64,000 bases of DNA from DATBJG01 sp963790545 (GCA_963790545.1 CAWBPA010000020.1:124001-188000); one strand, 5' to 3'. Positions 1 through 9,667 are shown, numbered from the stretch's first letter. Program-made: numbers and translations. Notes: generated from the letters alone by a model not told the origin.

Positions 1-1269
1 TGACGTCCACGACCTTCGGAATCCCCTGCGTAAGGGTACCGGTCTTATCGAACGCCACACAGCGAACGGTGCCGGTACGTTCGAGATGCGCACCGCCTTT
101 GATGAGCACCCCTTTCGGGCCGCTGCGGCCAGGGCGGAAACCACTGAGACCGGCGTCGAAATGACCAGGGCGCAGGGGCATGAAATGACCAGGAGCACGA
201 GCGCGCGATAGGTCCAGTCGTCAACCGATCCACCAAGAAGTGGCGGCACGACGGCCAGGGCCGACGCCAGAGCAATCACGGCCGGCGTGTAATACCGCGC
301 GAATCGCTCGACGAACACCTGCGCCGGCGCACGCCGTGCCTGGGCAGTTTCCACGAGACTGACTATCCGCGCCAGCGTCGTATCGCCGCCGAGCCGCGTC
401 ACGCGAATCTCGAGCGCACCGCGACCATTGATCGTGCCGGCAAACACTCCCTGGCCAGGACTCTTGTCGATGGGTAACGACTCCCCCGTGATAGGGGCCT
501 GATTGACGGAGCTCTGACCGCTGACGACCTCTCCGTCGAGTGGAATCTTCTCACCTGGGCGAACGACGACCGTTTCCCCGACGGCCACCTGATCGATTGG
601 TACGCGACAATCTGCACCGTTACGATGGACCAGCGCTTCAGCCGGGCTCAGATCCATGAGCGCTCGAATCGCGTGGCGCGCTCGAGCCATACTGCGCGCC
701 TCGAGCAGCTGCGCGAGCGCGAACAGGAAGATGACCGTGGCGCCCTCTTCCCACTCGCCGATGGCCATAGCGCCCACGACGGCGAGCAGCATCAGGACAT
801 TGATGTCGAGCGAGAAGACTCGAGCCGCCGACCAGGCTCGACGAACGGTGTAAATGCCGCCTGCGAGAATCGCCGCCACGAAAGCCGGAATATAGACCGC
901 GGCAGGCAACCCGATCAGCCGCAGTCCAAATCCCACCACCAGCGCGACACCCGATACCACGACCAGCGCCTGGCGGGCGCGCGCAGCGGGCTCGGTCGCG
1001 GATGGCTGCTCGTGCTCGAGCCAGGCGCGCATTCCCGTCTCGGCCACCGCCTCCACAATCGCGCCGGTCGACACCTTCGCGGCGTCGTAGCTCACACGGA
1101 GTCGCTGGCCGATGAGGTCGGGTGAAAGCGATTCCAGGCCTGGAAGCTTGGCGAGTCGCCGCTCGAGGATGTCGACCTCCTCGCGGCAGTCCATGCCCTC
1201 GATTTTGAAGACCGACTCGGCGTGCACCTCGCAGACAGCACACACCGCCTGTGTGCGACCGGCCGTCAT
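1..1269 (-). CDS. Heavy-metal P1B-type ATPase (Zn/Cd/Pb exporter), C-terminus outside window, two frame breaks
   Basis: The protein would pump divalent soft metals out across the inner membrane. Visible features are an N-terminal metal-binding domain with a single-Cys GMDCREE motif near residue 25, several hydrophobic segments, a TGES actuator motif, the CPC motif of the metal channel (about residue 363) and the phosphorylated-Asp motif DKTGT (about residue 407). The start ATG overlaps the stop of the SmtB-like regulator as ATGA, so the two are translationally coupled. The frame breaks twice: one base is missing near position 115 (after AAAARKG) and one near position 33 (just after DKTGTL). 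Both look like short-run sequencing errors because the family sequence resumes in the new frame. The hydrolase domain end and the last membrane helices lie beyond base 1. Confidence 0.9.
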   Translation of the reverse strand, partial: MTAGRTQAVCAVCEVHAESVFKIEGMDCREEVDILERRLAKLPGLESLSPDLIGQRLRVSYDAAKVSTGAIVEAVAETGMRAWLEHEQPSATEPAARARQALVVVSGVALVVGFGLRLIGLPAAVYIPAFVAAILAGGIYTVRRAWSAARVFSLDINVLMLLAVVGAMAIGEWEEGATVIFLFALAQLLEARSMARARHAIRALMDLSPAEALVHRNGADCRVPIDQVAVGETVVVRPGEKIPLDGEVVSGQSSVNQAPITGESLPIDKSPGQGVFAGTINGRGALEIRVTRLGGDTTLARIVSLVETAQARRAPAQVFVERFARYYTPAVIALASALAVVPPLLGGSVDDWTYRALVLLVISCPCALVISTPVSVVSALAAAARKGCSSKAVRISNVPAPFAVWRSIRPVPLRRGFRRSWTS

Positions 1270-1688
1270 CGATTCTGTCCTCCGGTCGGGCCCGACGACT
1301 CTTCCACGTGATCCAGACCCTGCCGGAAGAGCTTCAGAATGTGGTCATCGTCCAGCATGTAGATGATCATGCGTCCGGCTCGTCGCGACCGGACGAGCCG
1401 CATGCTGCGCAAAAGCCTGAGCTGATGGGAAACAGCCGACTCTGTGAGGCCGAGCAATCCGGCCAGATCGCCGACGCAGAGCTCCGAATGCGAGAGCGCA
1501 TCCAGCATACGAACCCGCGTGAGGTCACCCAGGACTTTGAACGTCTCAGCGAGTCCTGCCGCGGCCTGAGGGCCGATGAGGGCATCCGCCAGGGCCGCTG
1601 TCGCGTCGGCAGGGCCAACCGACTTCCGGGGCCCGTCGCTACCGTCTGGCCGTGTCAGAGGTGGAGAGATATGTGTATTCATGAACAT
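1266..1688 (-). CDS. ArsR/SmtB-family metal-sensing repressor
   Basis: A winged-helix repressor of 140 residues that should release DNA on binding Zn, Cd or Pb. It carries the ELCVGDLA segment at the start of the DNA-binding region and the recognition helix LTESAVSHQLRLLR. The C-terminal helix keeps the full SmtB alpha-5 zinc site: D-x-H, then H eleven residues later and E three residues after that (in DDHILKLFRQGLDHVEE). It lies directly before the P-type ATPase with an ATGA overlap, so it most likely controls its own operon. The first ATG (1688) sits inside the proposed operator; the in-frame ATG at 1682 is an alternative start. Confidence 0.92.
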   Translation of the reverse strand: MFMNTHISPPLTRPDGSDGPRKSVGPADATAALADALIGPQAAAGLAETFKVLGDLTRVRMLDALSHSELCVGDLAGLLGLTESAVSHQLRLLRSMRLVRSRRAGRMIIYMLDDDHILKLFRQGLDHVEESSGPTGGQNR

Positions 1689-1708
1689 ATGAGCAAATGC
1701 TCAGATGT
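1685..1708. promoter_or_regulatory. Probable SmtB-type operator palindrome
   Basis: A perfect inverted repeat TGAGCA-AA-TGCTCA (1690-1703) is extended by an imperfect outer arm (acat/atgt) to 24 bp. It covers the start codon of the SmtB-like gene and its immediate upstream bases. Spacing and symmetry fit the operators of SmtB/ZiaR-type repressors; assignment to this regulator is inferred from position. Confidence 0.65.
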
Positions 1709-1757
1709 CATGATAGCACAGAAGAGGTTTATCGCGTTCCCCCCACCTGGAACACTA

Positions 1758-2225
1758 TCAGAGACTCGCGAGCGCCTGGTTCACCTTCGCGTAGTCCGGC
1801 TCGTTGCGCGCATCCTCGAGCACTTCCCGATGCCGGATCGTGCCGGTCTTGTCGATGACAAACACGGCCCGCTTGGCGATGCCCTTCAAGCCAATCATGT
1901 CCGGGTTGAGGACCCCGTACTGGCTGATGACCTGCTTGTTGAAGTCGCTCAGCAGCGGAAAGTTCAGCTTCTGCGCGTCTGCCCAGGCTTTCTGGGCAAA
2001 GAAGGTATCCACGCTGATGCCGAAGATCTTTGCGGACATTTTGTTCAGCTCGCCAATCGTGTCGCGGAAGGTGCACATTTCCTTCGTACACACCCCGCTG
2101 AATGCCGCCGGGAAGAACGCCAGCACCACCGGACCGCCCTTGAACTGCTCGCTCAACGTCACGGGTTCGCGATCCTGGTTCGGAAGCGTAAAGTCCGGAG
2201 CTTTGGTACCCACCTCTGCAGCCAT
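1758..2225 (-). CDS. Peroxiredoxin (AhpC/TSA family, AhpE/BCP-like)
   Basis: A 155-residue thioredoxin-fold peroxidase that reduces hydroperoxides in the cytoplasm. The peroxidatic cysteine lies in PAAFSGVCTKEMC (about residues 39-51), with the conserved Pro and Thr of the active site. A second Cys four residues later (KEMC) is a feature of many AhpE/BCP-like proteins. The start is supported by AAGGAG eight bases upstream of the ATG. It runs in the same direction as the metal-resistance pair but is separated from the upstream acylase gene by a short repeat (2253-2290). Confidence 0.9.
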   Translation of the reverse strand: MAAEVGTKAPDFTLPNQDREPVTLSEQFKGGPVVLAFFPAAFSGVCTKEMCTFRDTIGELNKMSAKIFGISVDTFFAQKAWADAQKLNFPLLSDFNKQVISQYGVLNPDMIGLKGIAKRAVFVIDKTGTIRHREVLEDARNEPDYAKVNQALASL

Positions 2226-2252
2226 TTGAGCGTCTCCTTCGCGTTATTCGTT

Positions 2253-2290
2253 GATCCGCGCTAATCCGCGTCCTGCTTAATCCGCATTTA
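2253..2290. repeat. ATCCGCG word repeat between acylase and peroxiredoxin genes
   Basis: Three degenerate copies of an atccgcg-type word lie in tandem and reach the stop codon of the acylase gene. The same word family occurs near 39350, at 62940-62995 and, as a longer array inside a gene, at 63691-63885. Confidence 0.6.
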
Positions 2291-4762
2291 ATTCGCCTTC
2301 GGGATCAACACCAGCTGTGACGTCCGAGCCGCCACCACCGCCTGTCTCGTGTACGGCAGCGTATGATACTCGCCCTCGCGCCAGAGCGGATTCTGATCGA
2401 AATAGTGAGGGCTTCTCGCATGACCGGACTGGCCGGTCGTAATCACGGCGCGTGAGTTGTCCCAGGCGCCTACGTCAAGAATCTGGCGATACGAGGCCAG
2501 GTCCGCGGTCCTGTAGGGTTCTTGCAGATCCACGGTGGTCTTGTTGACCGTTTCCCCGTCACCAGCAATGGGAATCGGGCCTCGACTGAAGAACCGATCC
2601 AGAAGCCTTCCCCCAGCGCCTAGCGAATGCGAAAACTTTACGGCATGCAGTCGATCCCAGGCCCATTCGGTTTCCGCCCCGAACCGTCGGGTCAGCACGA
2701 GCATCGCATCTTCGGCGGCGAGCATGACAATGTCGTCGCGTGTCTCTCGCTTGTCAATCGTCGCCTGATCGTCCCACCAGCGCGAGTTCGGATCGTTGAT
2801 GACCATATGCAGCCCCGCATAGCGCTCCCGTCCCGCCCACAGGTAGAACTGTCGAAAAATCTGCTCGCCAAGTTCATCCACGAACGTGCGCCGCCACAAG
2901 GCGGCCACGAACGTCTCGTACACCGTGACGACGGCTCGGCCATCTGCCGTACGATCCCACAGACGCAAACGGTCCAGCGTAGTCAACAGCGCAGCCTCAT
3001 TCTTGCCCCTCGCAGCCGTCGAGGCGGCGTCAATCGCCGGCAGCAGCAACTGGGCCGCTTCGCTGGTGCGGTCGTTCTGAATCCGCTGGAATGCCTTGAC
3101 GTCGAGCATCTGGCCCTCGAGCAGGCGCCGGATGCGAAGAGCCCTGAATGGTGCGGTCCAGTCACGCACGATGATGTGCGGAAAGCGACTGTCAACCTCG
3201 TTGTTCGCAGCGATGAGCATTCCCGATGGCGGATTGAACGCAGTTGGCAACGTACGGGTATCCACGAACCCACGCCATCCATCATCTCCAGTTCCGCCCG
3301 CGGTCGGCACACTGCCATCGTGTGAGGTGCGCACGGGGATCAATCCCGACATGGCATAGCCAATGTTGCCGTCGGTGTCCGCGTAGACGAAGTTCTGGGC
3401 AGGCGACCCGAGTCGCCGGACCGCGGCAAGAAACTCGTCCCAATTTTTCGCGTGACCCAGCGCCTCGAACGTACCACCTGTGTCGCCATGCATGATGACG
3501 TCCCACCGGAACGAGAGCGGCCGCTCCGTGAGCGGCGGCTCGGCTCCGTCCGAAGGAGTCAACCCCTGCCACAGCTCGACGTTGGCGACGGGACCGCGTT
3601 CTGTCAGGAACACGTCGAACTGTTCGGGAGCCCGGTCGCGGACCAGGATTTCGTGATGCTCGATTTTCAAGGGCACCCAGGCGCCGCGATTGAGATACAG
3701 CCGCTTCTTGGCATCGACGCGCTCGACGTAAAAGTCCTGCACGTCGGCGCCGACATTGGAGAGTCCCCACGCAATCTGCTGGTTATGGCCGATGACGACG
3801 AAAGGCAACCCTGGAATCGTGACGCCCGTCACATCGAGATTCGGTGCCACGAGATGGGCCTCGTACCAGATAGCCGGCATCTCGACACCCAGATGTGGGT
3901 CGTTCGCGAGGAGTGGACGCCCGGTTGCCGTGTGTGACCCGGCCACTACCCAACTGTTGCTAAGGGCCTGGCTTTCGTCACTCAGCCATCGCAGCCCTTC
4001 GGGAAGCGGCTCCCTGGCAGTCCCAGAAGAGCGAAGGGGTCGCGAGGCGGAAATCTGCGACCTCGAATCGGGTCCGGCGCCGCGACCGTCCCCATGATCC
4101 ACAATCGTCGGCGCAAACGCGGGCGTCGTCCCCATCAGCTCCGCTACCTGACCCGGCGGCAGCATGTCGCTGAGTGCTGCGCGGACCAGCTCCGCCCCGC
4201 GATTCTCGCCCAGGCGCCACGCCATCAGCTTGCTGATGGCCAGCGAATCGGCGGGTTGCCATGCGGCCGGTTTGACGCCCAACGCGTAGAACTCGAGGGG
4301 CTGCTTCCATCGGCCGCCAGCCTGGGTCGCCGCATTGACGCCTTCCGCATACCGCTCGAGGGCCGCTCGGATTTGTGGTGTCGTGCGCGCGAGCTCCGCT
4401 TCGGCAGCCCGCTTGAGACCTACCCGCAGAAACCGGCGATCGGTCGGCAACATCCGTTCGCCGAACAGCTCAGAGAGTCCGCCCTGCGCCGCTCGCCGAT
4501 ACAGCTCCATCTGCCAACGACGTTCCCGCCCATGGAGGTAGCCGATCGCGAGCCAGAGGTCATCTTGGGTGTTGGCGTAGATGTGGGGAATCGCGTAACG
4601 ATCGAACTCAATCTGTACCGGTCTCGCAAGACCAGTCACTTGCTCCTGCCCGCTGAGCGCCGGGACAATGCTGCCACTCCACCACCACAAGCCGGCCGCA
4701 AGACAGGCCACGAGGACAATCCCACCTGCCGCCGCGAGCAGGACTCTGCGTCTTGGCGTCAC
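2288..4762 (-). CDS. Penicillin amidase-type acylase (Ntn hydrolase, S45 family)
   Basis: An 824-residue exported precursor with an N-terminal hydrophobic segment (residues 8-28). Family members cleave themselves into alpha and beta chains and hydrolyse amide bonds of penicillins, acyl-homoserine lactones or similar N-acyl compounds. Visible family segments are IPHIYANTQDDLWLAIGYLHGRERRWQ near the N-terminus and the beta-chain start SNSWVVAGSHTATGRPLLAN (about residues 270-290), where the first Ser should become the catalytic N-terminal residue. Length matches the family. The gene is divergent from the ABC operon at 4900, with 137 bp between them. Substrate cannot be read from sequence. Confidence 0.9.
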   Translation of the reverse strand: MTPRRRVLLAAAGGIVLVACLAAGLWWWSGSIVPALSGQEQVTGLARPVQIEFDRYAIPHIYANTQDDLWLAIGYLHGRERRWQMELYRRAAQGGLSELFGERMLPTDRRFLRVGLKRAAEAELARTTPQIRAALERYAEGVNAATQAGGRWKQPLEFYALGVKPAAWQPADSLAISKLMAWRLGENRGAELVRAALSDMLPPGQVAELMGTTPAFAPTIVDHGDGRGAGPDSRSQISASRPLRSSGTAREPLPEGLRWLSDESQALSNSWVVAGSHTATGRPLLANDPHLGVEMPAIWYEAHLVAPNLDVTGVTIPGLPFVVIGHNQQIAWGLSNVGADVQDFYVERVDAKKRLYLNRGAWVPLKIEHHEILVRDRAPEQFDVFLTERGPVANVELWQGLTPSDGAEPPLTERPLSFRWDVIMHGDTGGTFEALGHAKNWDEFLAAVRRLGSPAQNFVYADTDGNIGYAMSGLIPVRTSHDGSVPTAGGTGDDGWRGFVDTRTLPTAFNPPSGMLIAANNEVDSRFPHIIVRDWTAPFRALRIRRLLEGQMLDVKAFQRIQNDRTSEAAQLLLPAIDAASTAARGKNEAALLTTLDRLRLWDRTADGRAVVTVYETFVAALWRRTFVDELGEQIFRQFYLWAGRERYAGLHMVINDPNSRWWDDQATIDKRETRDDIVMLAAEDAMLVLTRRFGAETEWAWDRLHAVKFSHSLGAGGRLLDRFFSRGPIPIAGDGETVNKTTVDLQEPYRTADLASYRQILDVGAWDNSRAVITTGQSGHARSPHYFDQNPLWREGEYHTLPYTRQAVVAARTSQLVLIPKAN

Positions 4763-4899
4763 CGCCCACCCTCTTGCCCACGTGAAGCCATTCGATTTAT
4801 CGTAGGTTCCAGTTCAGTTTACGGCCAGGATTGCGGTTGGTGCAGTTTCAGTCCTTCAGCTTACACCGAAGCTCACGTTCAACGAGGGGGGTCTGACCA

Positions 4900-5871
4900 G
4901 TGATCGAGGTCCAACACCTCACGAAGCGCTATGGGCGCGTAACGGCGGTGGACGACGTCAGTTTCAAGGTCGAACGCGGCGAGATTCTGGGATTCCTTGG
5001 ACCCAACGGCGCCGGGAAAACGACCACGATGCGAGTCATCACCGGGTACATGCCCGCGACAGAAGGCCGTGCCGTTGTCGCGGGCTTCGACGTGTTTCAG
5101 CAGCCAGTCGAGGCCAAACGACGCACGGGATATCTCCCGGAAACGCCGCCCCTCTATCCCGAGATGACGGTTCAGGAGTATCTGAACTTCGTCGCCCGCA
5201 TCAAAGGTGTGGCGCCTGCTGACCGGACCGCGCAGGTCAAGCGCGTCATGGAGCGCACGCGCATTGCTGACATGGGAGCCAAACACTGCGGCAAGCTGTC
5301 GAAAGGCTACCGGCAGCGCGTGGGGCTGGCGCAGGCCATCTTGCACAATCCAGACGTCCTGGTTCTCGATGAGCCCACGGCAGGGCTCGATCCCAAGCAA
5401 ATCATCGAAACACGTGAACTCATCAAGGAACTTGCCGGCACGCATACGATCATTCTCAGCACCCACATCCTGCCGGAGGTTGCACAGACCTGCCAGCGTG
5501 TCGTCATCATCAACAAAGGACGCGTGGTTGCCATAGATACGCCGGCCAACCTCACAGCCCGTTTGCGTGGCTCAGAGACGATGTTTATTCAGCTGGATAC
5601 GGGGGGGGCAGATGCGGCGCCGGTGCTCGAGCGCGTGCCCGGGGTCACGCGGATCGCGGTTTCGGACCGTCGGGACGTCATTACCAGTTACGAGGTCGAA
5701 AGCGTGCAAGGCCAGGACGTACGTCGCGAACTGGCTCGCGCCGTTGTCATGAACAACTGGGGGTTGCTGGAGTTGCGGCCAATGCGGATGAGCCTCGAAG
5801 AGATCTTCCTGAGCCTGACGACCGAGGAAACGCCCGAGGCCACGACTTCAACGGAGACGGTCAATGCGTAA
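4900..5871 (+). CDS. ABC transporter ATP-binding protein (GldA-like)
   Basis: A 323-residue cytoplasmic ATPase that powers the ABC-2 permease encoded next. It shows Walker A GPNGAGKTTT (residues 34-43), the signature LSKGYRQRVG (about 137) and Walker B VLVLDEPTAGLDP (about 155). A C-terminal extension of about 100 residues follows the nucleotide-binding domain. The start is a GTG with a GAGGGGG ribosome site nine bases upstream. The stop overlaps the start of the permease by 8 bp. The four-gene order (ATPase, permease, Gldg-like, DUF4340) is a recurrent arrangement related to gldAFG of gliding bacteria; a role in gliding is not implied. Confidence 0.9.
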   Translation: MIEVQHLTKRYGRVTAVDDVSFKVERGEILGFLGPNGAGKTTTMRVITGYMPATEGRAVVAGFDVFQQPVEAKRRTGYLPETPPLYPEMTVQEYLNFVARIKGVAPADRTAQVKRVMERTRIADMGAKHCGKLSKGYRQRVGLAQAILHNPDVLVLDEPTAGLDPKQIIETRELIKELAGTHTIILSTHILPEVAQTCQRVVIINKGRVVAIDTPANLTARLRGSETMFIQLDTGGADAAPVLERVPGVTRIAVSDRRDVITSYEVESVQGQDVRRELARAVVMNNWGLLELRPMRMSLEEIFLSLTTEETPEATTSTETVNA

Positions 5872-6693
5872 CATTCTTGCCATAGCCCACAAAGAGATTC
5901 GCGGCTACTTTGCCTCGCCCATCGCGTGGGTGATGATCGGGTTCTTTGCGTTGCTGGTGGGCGGCTTCTACATCACGAGTCTGGCGTTTTTCCTGCAGCG
6001 CAGCATGCAATTCGACTCGTTCTCCCAGATGGGACAGCAGGCCGAACCCATCAACATCAACCAGTGGATGATCCGGCCGCTCTTCATGAACATCGCGGTC
6101 ATCAACCTCTTCGTCCTCCCAATGCTGACGATGCGGACGTACTCCGAGGAGAAGCGTTCCGGCACCATCGAGCTACTGCTGACCTCACCGGTGACAGATT
6201 TTCAGATCATCATTGGAAAATTCCTCGGCACGCTCGCGCTGTACGCGGTGATGTTGCTCGTGACAGTGATCCACATTGGCGTCCTGTTCGTGTACGGCTC
6301 ACCCGAGTGGCAGTCGATTCTGAGCGGGTACCTCGGTCTGCTGCTGCTGGGCGCAACATTCCTGGCTGTCGGGCTTTTCATCTCGAGCACCACCAAAAAC
6401 CAGATTGTCGCCGGCGTGTTGACGTTTGCTGTGCTTCTTCTCTTTGGATCAGCAGCTGGTTCGGCGAGTCGGCACCGCCGACTGTGCAGGCCGTCCTGCG
6501 CTACCTGTCGGTCGTCGAGCATCTGGATGATTTTTCCAAGGGGGTTGTCGACACGAGCCACCTGGTCTATTACCTGAGTTTCATTGCCTTTGCCTTGTTT
6601 CTGACCGCGAAGTCGGTCGACACCGAACGTTGGAGGGGTGAAGGTGAAGCGCACGCTCAAGCGTGCGCGCTACAGCTCAAGGCTGATAGCTGA
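5864..6693 (+). CDS. ABC-2 type permease (GldF-like), one frame break
   Basis: An integral membrane protein starting MRNILAIAHKEIRGYFASP, with about six hydrophobic segments and a TYSEEKRSGTIELLL stretch typical of ABC-2 permeases in the first cytoplasmic loop. The frame breaks near 6450 where a T run appears one base short (ttt-gg). One added base restores FWISSWFGESAPPT and the final helices. The last 17-20 residues (after ERWRG) are encoded by a hairpin repeat (6650-6673) and look like an added tail. It is the membrane partner of the ATPase upstream and overlaps it by 8 bp. Confidence 0.85.
6650..6673. repeat. Hairpin repeat (CGCACGCT stem, CGCTAC flank)
   Basis: An 8-bp perfect stem (cgcacgct / agcgtgcg) with a 2-nt loop is followed by cgctac. 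Two nearly identical copies lie at 16794-16817 and 27227-27250. This copy lies inside the 3' end of the ABC permease frame. Confidence 0.75.
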
Positions 6694-6702
6694 AAGCTGC
6701 TT

Positions 6703-8298
6703 ATGCTGAACCGCATTTTGAATATTGCTGGTTGGATCGGTATCGCGCTGGTGTTCGGCACACTGCTTGCTGTGCTCAGCGGCAGGCTCGATCCCAGGTG
6801 GGACCCCTACATACGCTGGGCTCGCTACGCAGGGTTCGCCTTCATCGTCCTCTACATGCTGGGGCAGTGGCGCGAAGTCGTGCGTCTGTTCCAGGGACGT
6901 CAGGCCCGCTTGGGTTCGATGGCCCTCGTCAGCGTTGTGGCAGTTCTCGGTATTCTGGTCATCCTCAACTATCTGGCGGCACGAGAAAAGAAGGTGTGGG
7001 ATCTCACGAAGAATCAGATCTACAGCCTCTCCGAGCAGTCAACCAAGCTTGCTGCCGGACTGACGGCTCCCGTGAAGATTCTGGTCTTTGCGCCCGAGGA
7101 CGACTTTCCAGCGTACCGGGACCGCCTCGACGGGTATGCGAATGTGTCGAAGCAGGTATCAGTGGAATACGTCGATCCGGCCAAACGCCCGGCACTGGCC
7201 AAGCAGTACGACGTCCAGGTGAATGGGACGACGGTGTTCGAGTACATGGGCCGGGTCGAACGGGTCACCACAAACACGGAACAAGACCTGACCAATGGGC
7301 TCATCAAAGTGCTCGCGGGAAAAGAGCACAAAGCCTACTTCACGTCGGGTCATGGCGAGCACGATCCAACCAATTCGGACCGCCGATTGGGCTACAGCGG
7401 AATTGCCGCGGGGCTTGCCCGAGACAACTTCAAGGTCGAGAAACTGGTGCTCGCCCAGGAGTCGGACGTTCCAGCCGATGCGACGCTGGTCGTCGTCGCA
7501 GGGCCAACCGCCGATTTCTTTCCACCTGAGATCGACGCACTCAAGCGCTACATCGGGAAGGGCGGCAAGGTGCTTTTCCTGATCGACCCGCCAGACAAAG
7601 TCGACAGCCCGTCGCTCACGAATTTGATTGCGCTGATTGAGGAATGGGGCGTCCAGCTCGGTAATGACATCGTCGTTGACGTCAGCGGGATGGGACAGCT
7701 CCTTGGAACGGGACCCGAGGTGCCTGTTGCGGCCACCTATCCCTCTCATGCCATAACCGAAGGCTTCACGTTCGTGACGGCGTATCCCACGGCACGATCG
7801 GTGACACCAGCCCCGGGTGCGGGCCCCGACAAGCCGGTTGCTCAGGCCTTCGTCCAGACGAGCGCGCGCAGCTGGGCCGAATCCGACATCAAGGGACTTA
7901 TTGCGACCGGTGAGGTCGCCATGGATCCAGCGAAGGGCGACAAACAAGGTCCCGTGTCGCTGGCGGTGGCCGTGTCCGCGCCCGTCGGCGGGCAGCCCGC
8001 GACACCCGCGAAACCAGATGACCCGCCAAAGCCGGAAATCCGGCTGGCAGTACCTGGGGATTCCGATTTCGTGGCGAATTACACGGGCAACATTCGTGGC
8101 AACGCCGATCTGTTCCTGAACACGGTCAACTGGCTGGCTCAGCAGGAGAACCTCATTGCCATTCGTCCGAGACAGCCTGAAGACCGCAGGATCACGATGA
8201 CGGCGGCACAACAGCGGTACGTCATGCTGTTGTCGATGCTTCTGGTGCCCGGCGCGATTCTTGGCGCCGGCATCTACACCTGGTGGCGGAGGCGGTAA
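6703..8298 (+). CDS. Gldg-family ABC auxiliary protein
   Basis: A 531-residue membrane-anchored protein with two N-terminal helices (about residues 10-30 and 45-60), a third near residues 73-93, a long soluble domain of the ABC_transp_aux/Gldg type and a C-terminal helix (MLLSMLLVPGAILGAGIYTWW) ending in Arg residues. The phrase YSLSEQSTKL and the FTSGHGEHDP segment are typical of this family. It is thought to work with ABC-2 pumps at the cell surface; the substrate is unknown. It stands 9 bp after the permease and directly abuts the DUF4340 gene (stop TAA then ATG), so it is part of the same operon. Confidence 0.87.
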   Translation: MLNRILNIAGWIGIALVFGTLLAVLSGRLDPRWDPYIRWARYAGFAFIVLYMLGQWREVVRLFQGRQARLGSMALVSVVAVLGILVILNYLAAREKKVWDLTKNQIYSLSEQSTKLAAGLTAPVKILVFAPEDDFPAYRDRLDGYANVSKQVSVEYVDPAKRPALAKQYDVQVNGTTVFEYMGRVERVTTNTEQDLTNGLIKVLAGKEHKAYFTSGHGEHDPTNSDRRLGYSGIAAGLARDNFKVEKLVLAQESDVPADATLVVVAGPTADFFPPEIDALKRYIGKGGKVLFLIDPPDKVDSPSLTNLIALIEEWGVQLGNDIVVDVSGMGQLLGTGPEVPVAATYPSHAITEGFTFVTAYPTARSVTPAPGAGPDKPVAQAFVQTSARSWAESDIKGLIATGEVAMDPAKGDKQGPVSLAVAVSAPVGGQPATPAKPDDPPKPEIRLAVPGDSDFVANYTGNIRGNADLFLNTVNWLAQQENLIAIRPRQPEDRRITMTAAQQRYVMLLSMLLVPGAILGAGIYTWWRRR

Positions 8299-9634
8299 AT
8301 GCGTGGCGGTCGCTCCACTCTCATCCTGGTTGCCGTCTTTCTCGGCATGCTGGGATATTACGTCTACGACTCGAGGCGCGATCCCGCTCCCGCAGCCGAC
8401 GAAAAGCCGAAGGCCTTCACGGTGGAGGCGGACAAGATCGAGGAGCTGACCGTCAAGGCTCCCGGTGGCGAGACGACAAAACTCCGGAAGGGATCCGCGG
8501 GGTGGGAAATGGTCGAGCCGACAGGGACACCGGCCGACCAAACCGAAGCCACCAGCATCGCCCAGACGCTCTCCACGCTCGAGATCCAGCGTGTCATCGA
8601 CGAGAACGCGAGCGAGCTGGCGCAATATGGGCTGGCTGAGCCGAAAGTCGAGATTGAATTTCGCGCCAGCGGGCAGAAAGCTCCAACGCGCCTTCAGCTC
8701 GGCGACAAGACGCCAACCGGGGGAGAGCTCTACGCGAAGACGCCCGATTCGAAGCGGGTTTTCCTGATCGCGAGCTATCTCGACAGTACCGTTCAACAAG
8801 ACACCATTCGCGCTGCGGGACAAAGCCGTTTTGAAGTTCGAGCGCGACAAGGTCACGGCCCTCGAAATCGTTCGCCCGAAGGATGCGCTGGCATTTGCCA
8901 AGGAAGGCAGCGATTGGAACCTCACGAAACCCAGCCGTGCCAGCGGCGATTACAGCGCCATCGAGGGCGTGATCGGTCAAATTCAGTCCGCTCAAATGAC
9001 GGCGCTGACCGCAAATGAACCGAAGGACCTCAGAGAGTACGGGCTCGACAAGCCGGCGCTCGCCGCAACCGTGATCGCTGGAGGCGGCAAACACACTCTC
9101 GAGGTCGGGAAGGCCTCACCCGACGGCAGCGTCTATGCCCGCGACACGGCTCGGCCGATCGTCTTCACGATTTCAAAAGCCCTCGCAACCGAACTCGAAA
9201 AGCCAGCCCTCGACTACCGGAAGAAAGACATCTTCGACTTCAGGTCTTTCAATGCCACCCGAATCGAACTGACACGCGACAACGTCACATCGGTCTACGA
9301 GAAGGTCAAGGGAACGGGTGAGAACGCACCTGACAAATGGCAGCTGACTGCGCCAACCAAGAAGGACCTGGACACCACCAAGTTCGAGGCCGCCCTCACA
9401 CAAATATCAGGGCTGCGTGCTGAATCCTTTGCCGACACCGTCCCGCCGACCGCCCTCAAGACCCCGGCCGCGATCGTGACGGTGAAATCCGACGAAGGAA
9501 AGAAGGAAGAACGGGTGACGTTCGGCAAGAGCGCCAGCGATACGTTCGCGGTCAAAAGTGGGGAATCCGGTGCTGCGAAGGTCGAACCCTCGGCGTTCGA
9601 CAACGCTCTGAAGGCATTCGACGAATTCAAGTAG
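8299..9634 (+). CDS. DUF4340 domain protein, one frame break
   Basis: A single-anchor protein (hydrophobic residues 8-23) with repeated DUF4340 units rich in beta strands, of about 445 residues when joined. The frame breaks near 8787. Dropping one base there gives the family phrase STFNKTPFALRDKAVLKFE across the junction. The second half contains a further DUF4340-like unit (EYGLDKPALAATV and similar). It is the last gene of the ABC operon. DUF4340 genes commonly follow Gldg genes, but no enzymatic role is known. Confidence 0.85.
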
Positions 9635-9641
9635 CACGAGT

Positions 9642-9660
9642 CGTCCGGCCAGGCCGGACG
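9642..9660. repeat. GTCCGGCC hairpin after the ABC operon
   Basis: A 9-bp perfect stem (cgtccggcc / ggccggacg) with a single-base loop lies between the DUF4340 stop and the DD-peptidase start. There is no T run after it, so it is not a classical terminator; it resembles the hairpin repeats elsewhere in the window. Confidence 0.55.
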
Positions 9661-9667
9661 CTTGCGA

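Noticed and set aside
7159..8925. Long open frame on the minus strand across the Gldg and DUF4340 genes
   Set aside because: Antisense to clearly conserved genes, with an Arg-rich composition typical of GC-rich shadow frames.
9642..9660. Rho-independent terminator after the ABC operon
   Set aside because: Strong stem but no following T run and only 7 bp to the next start; grouped with the hairpin repeats instead.
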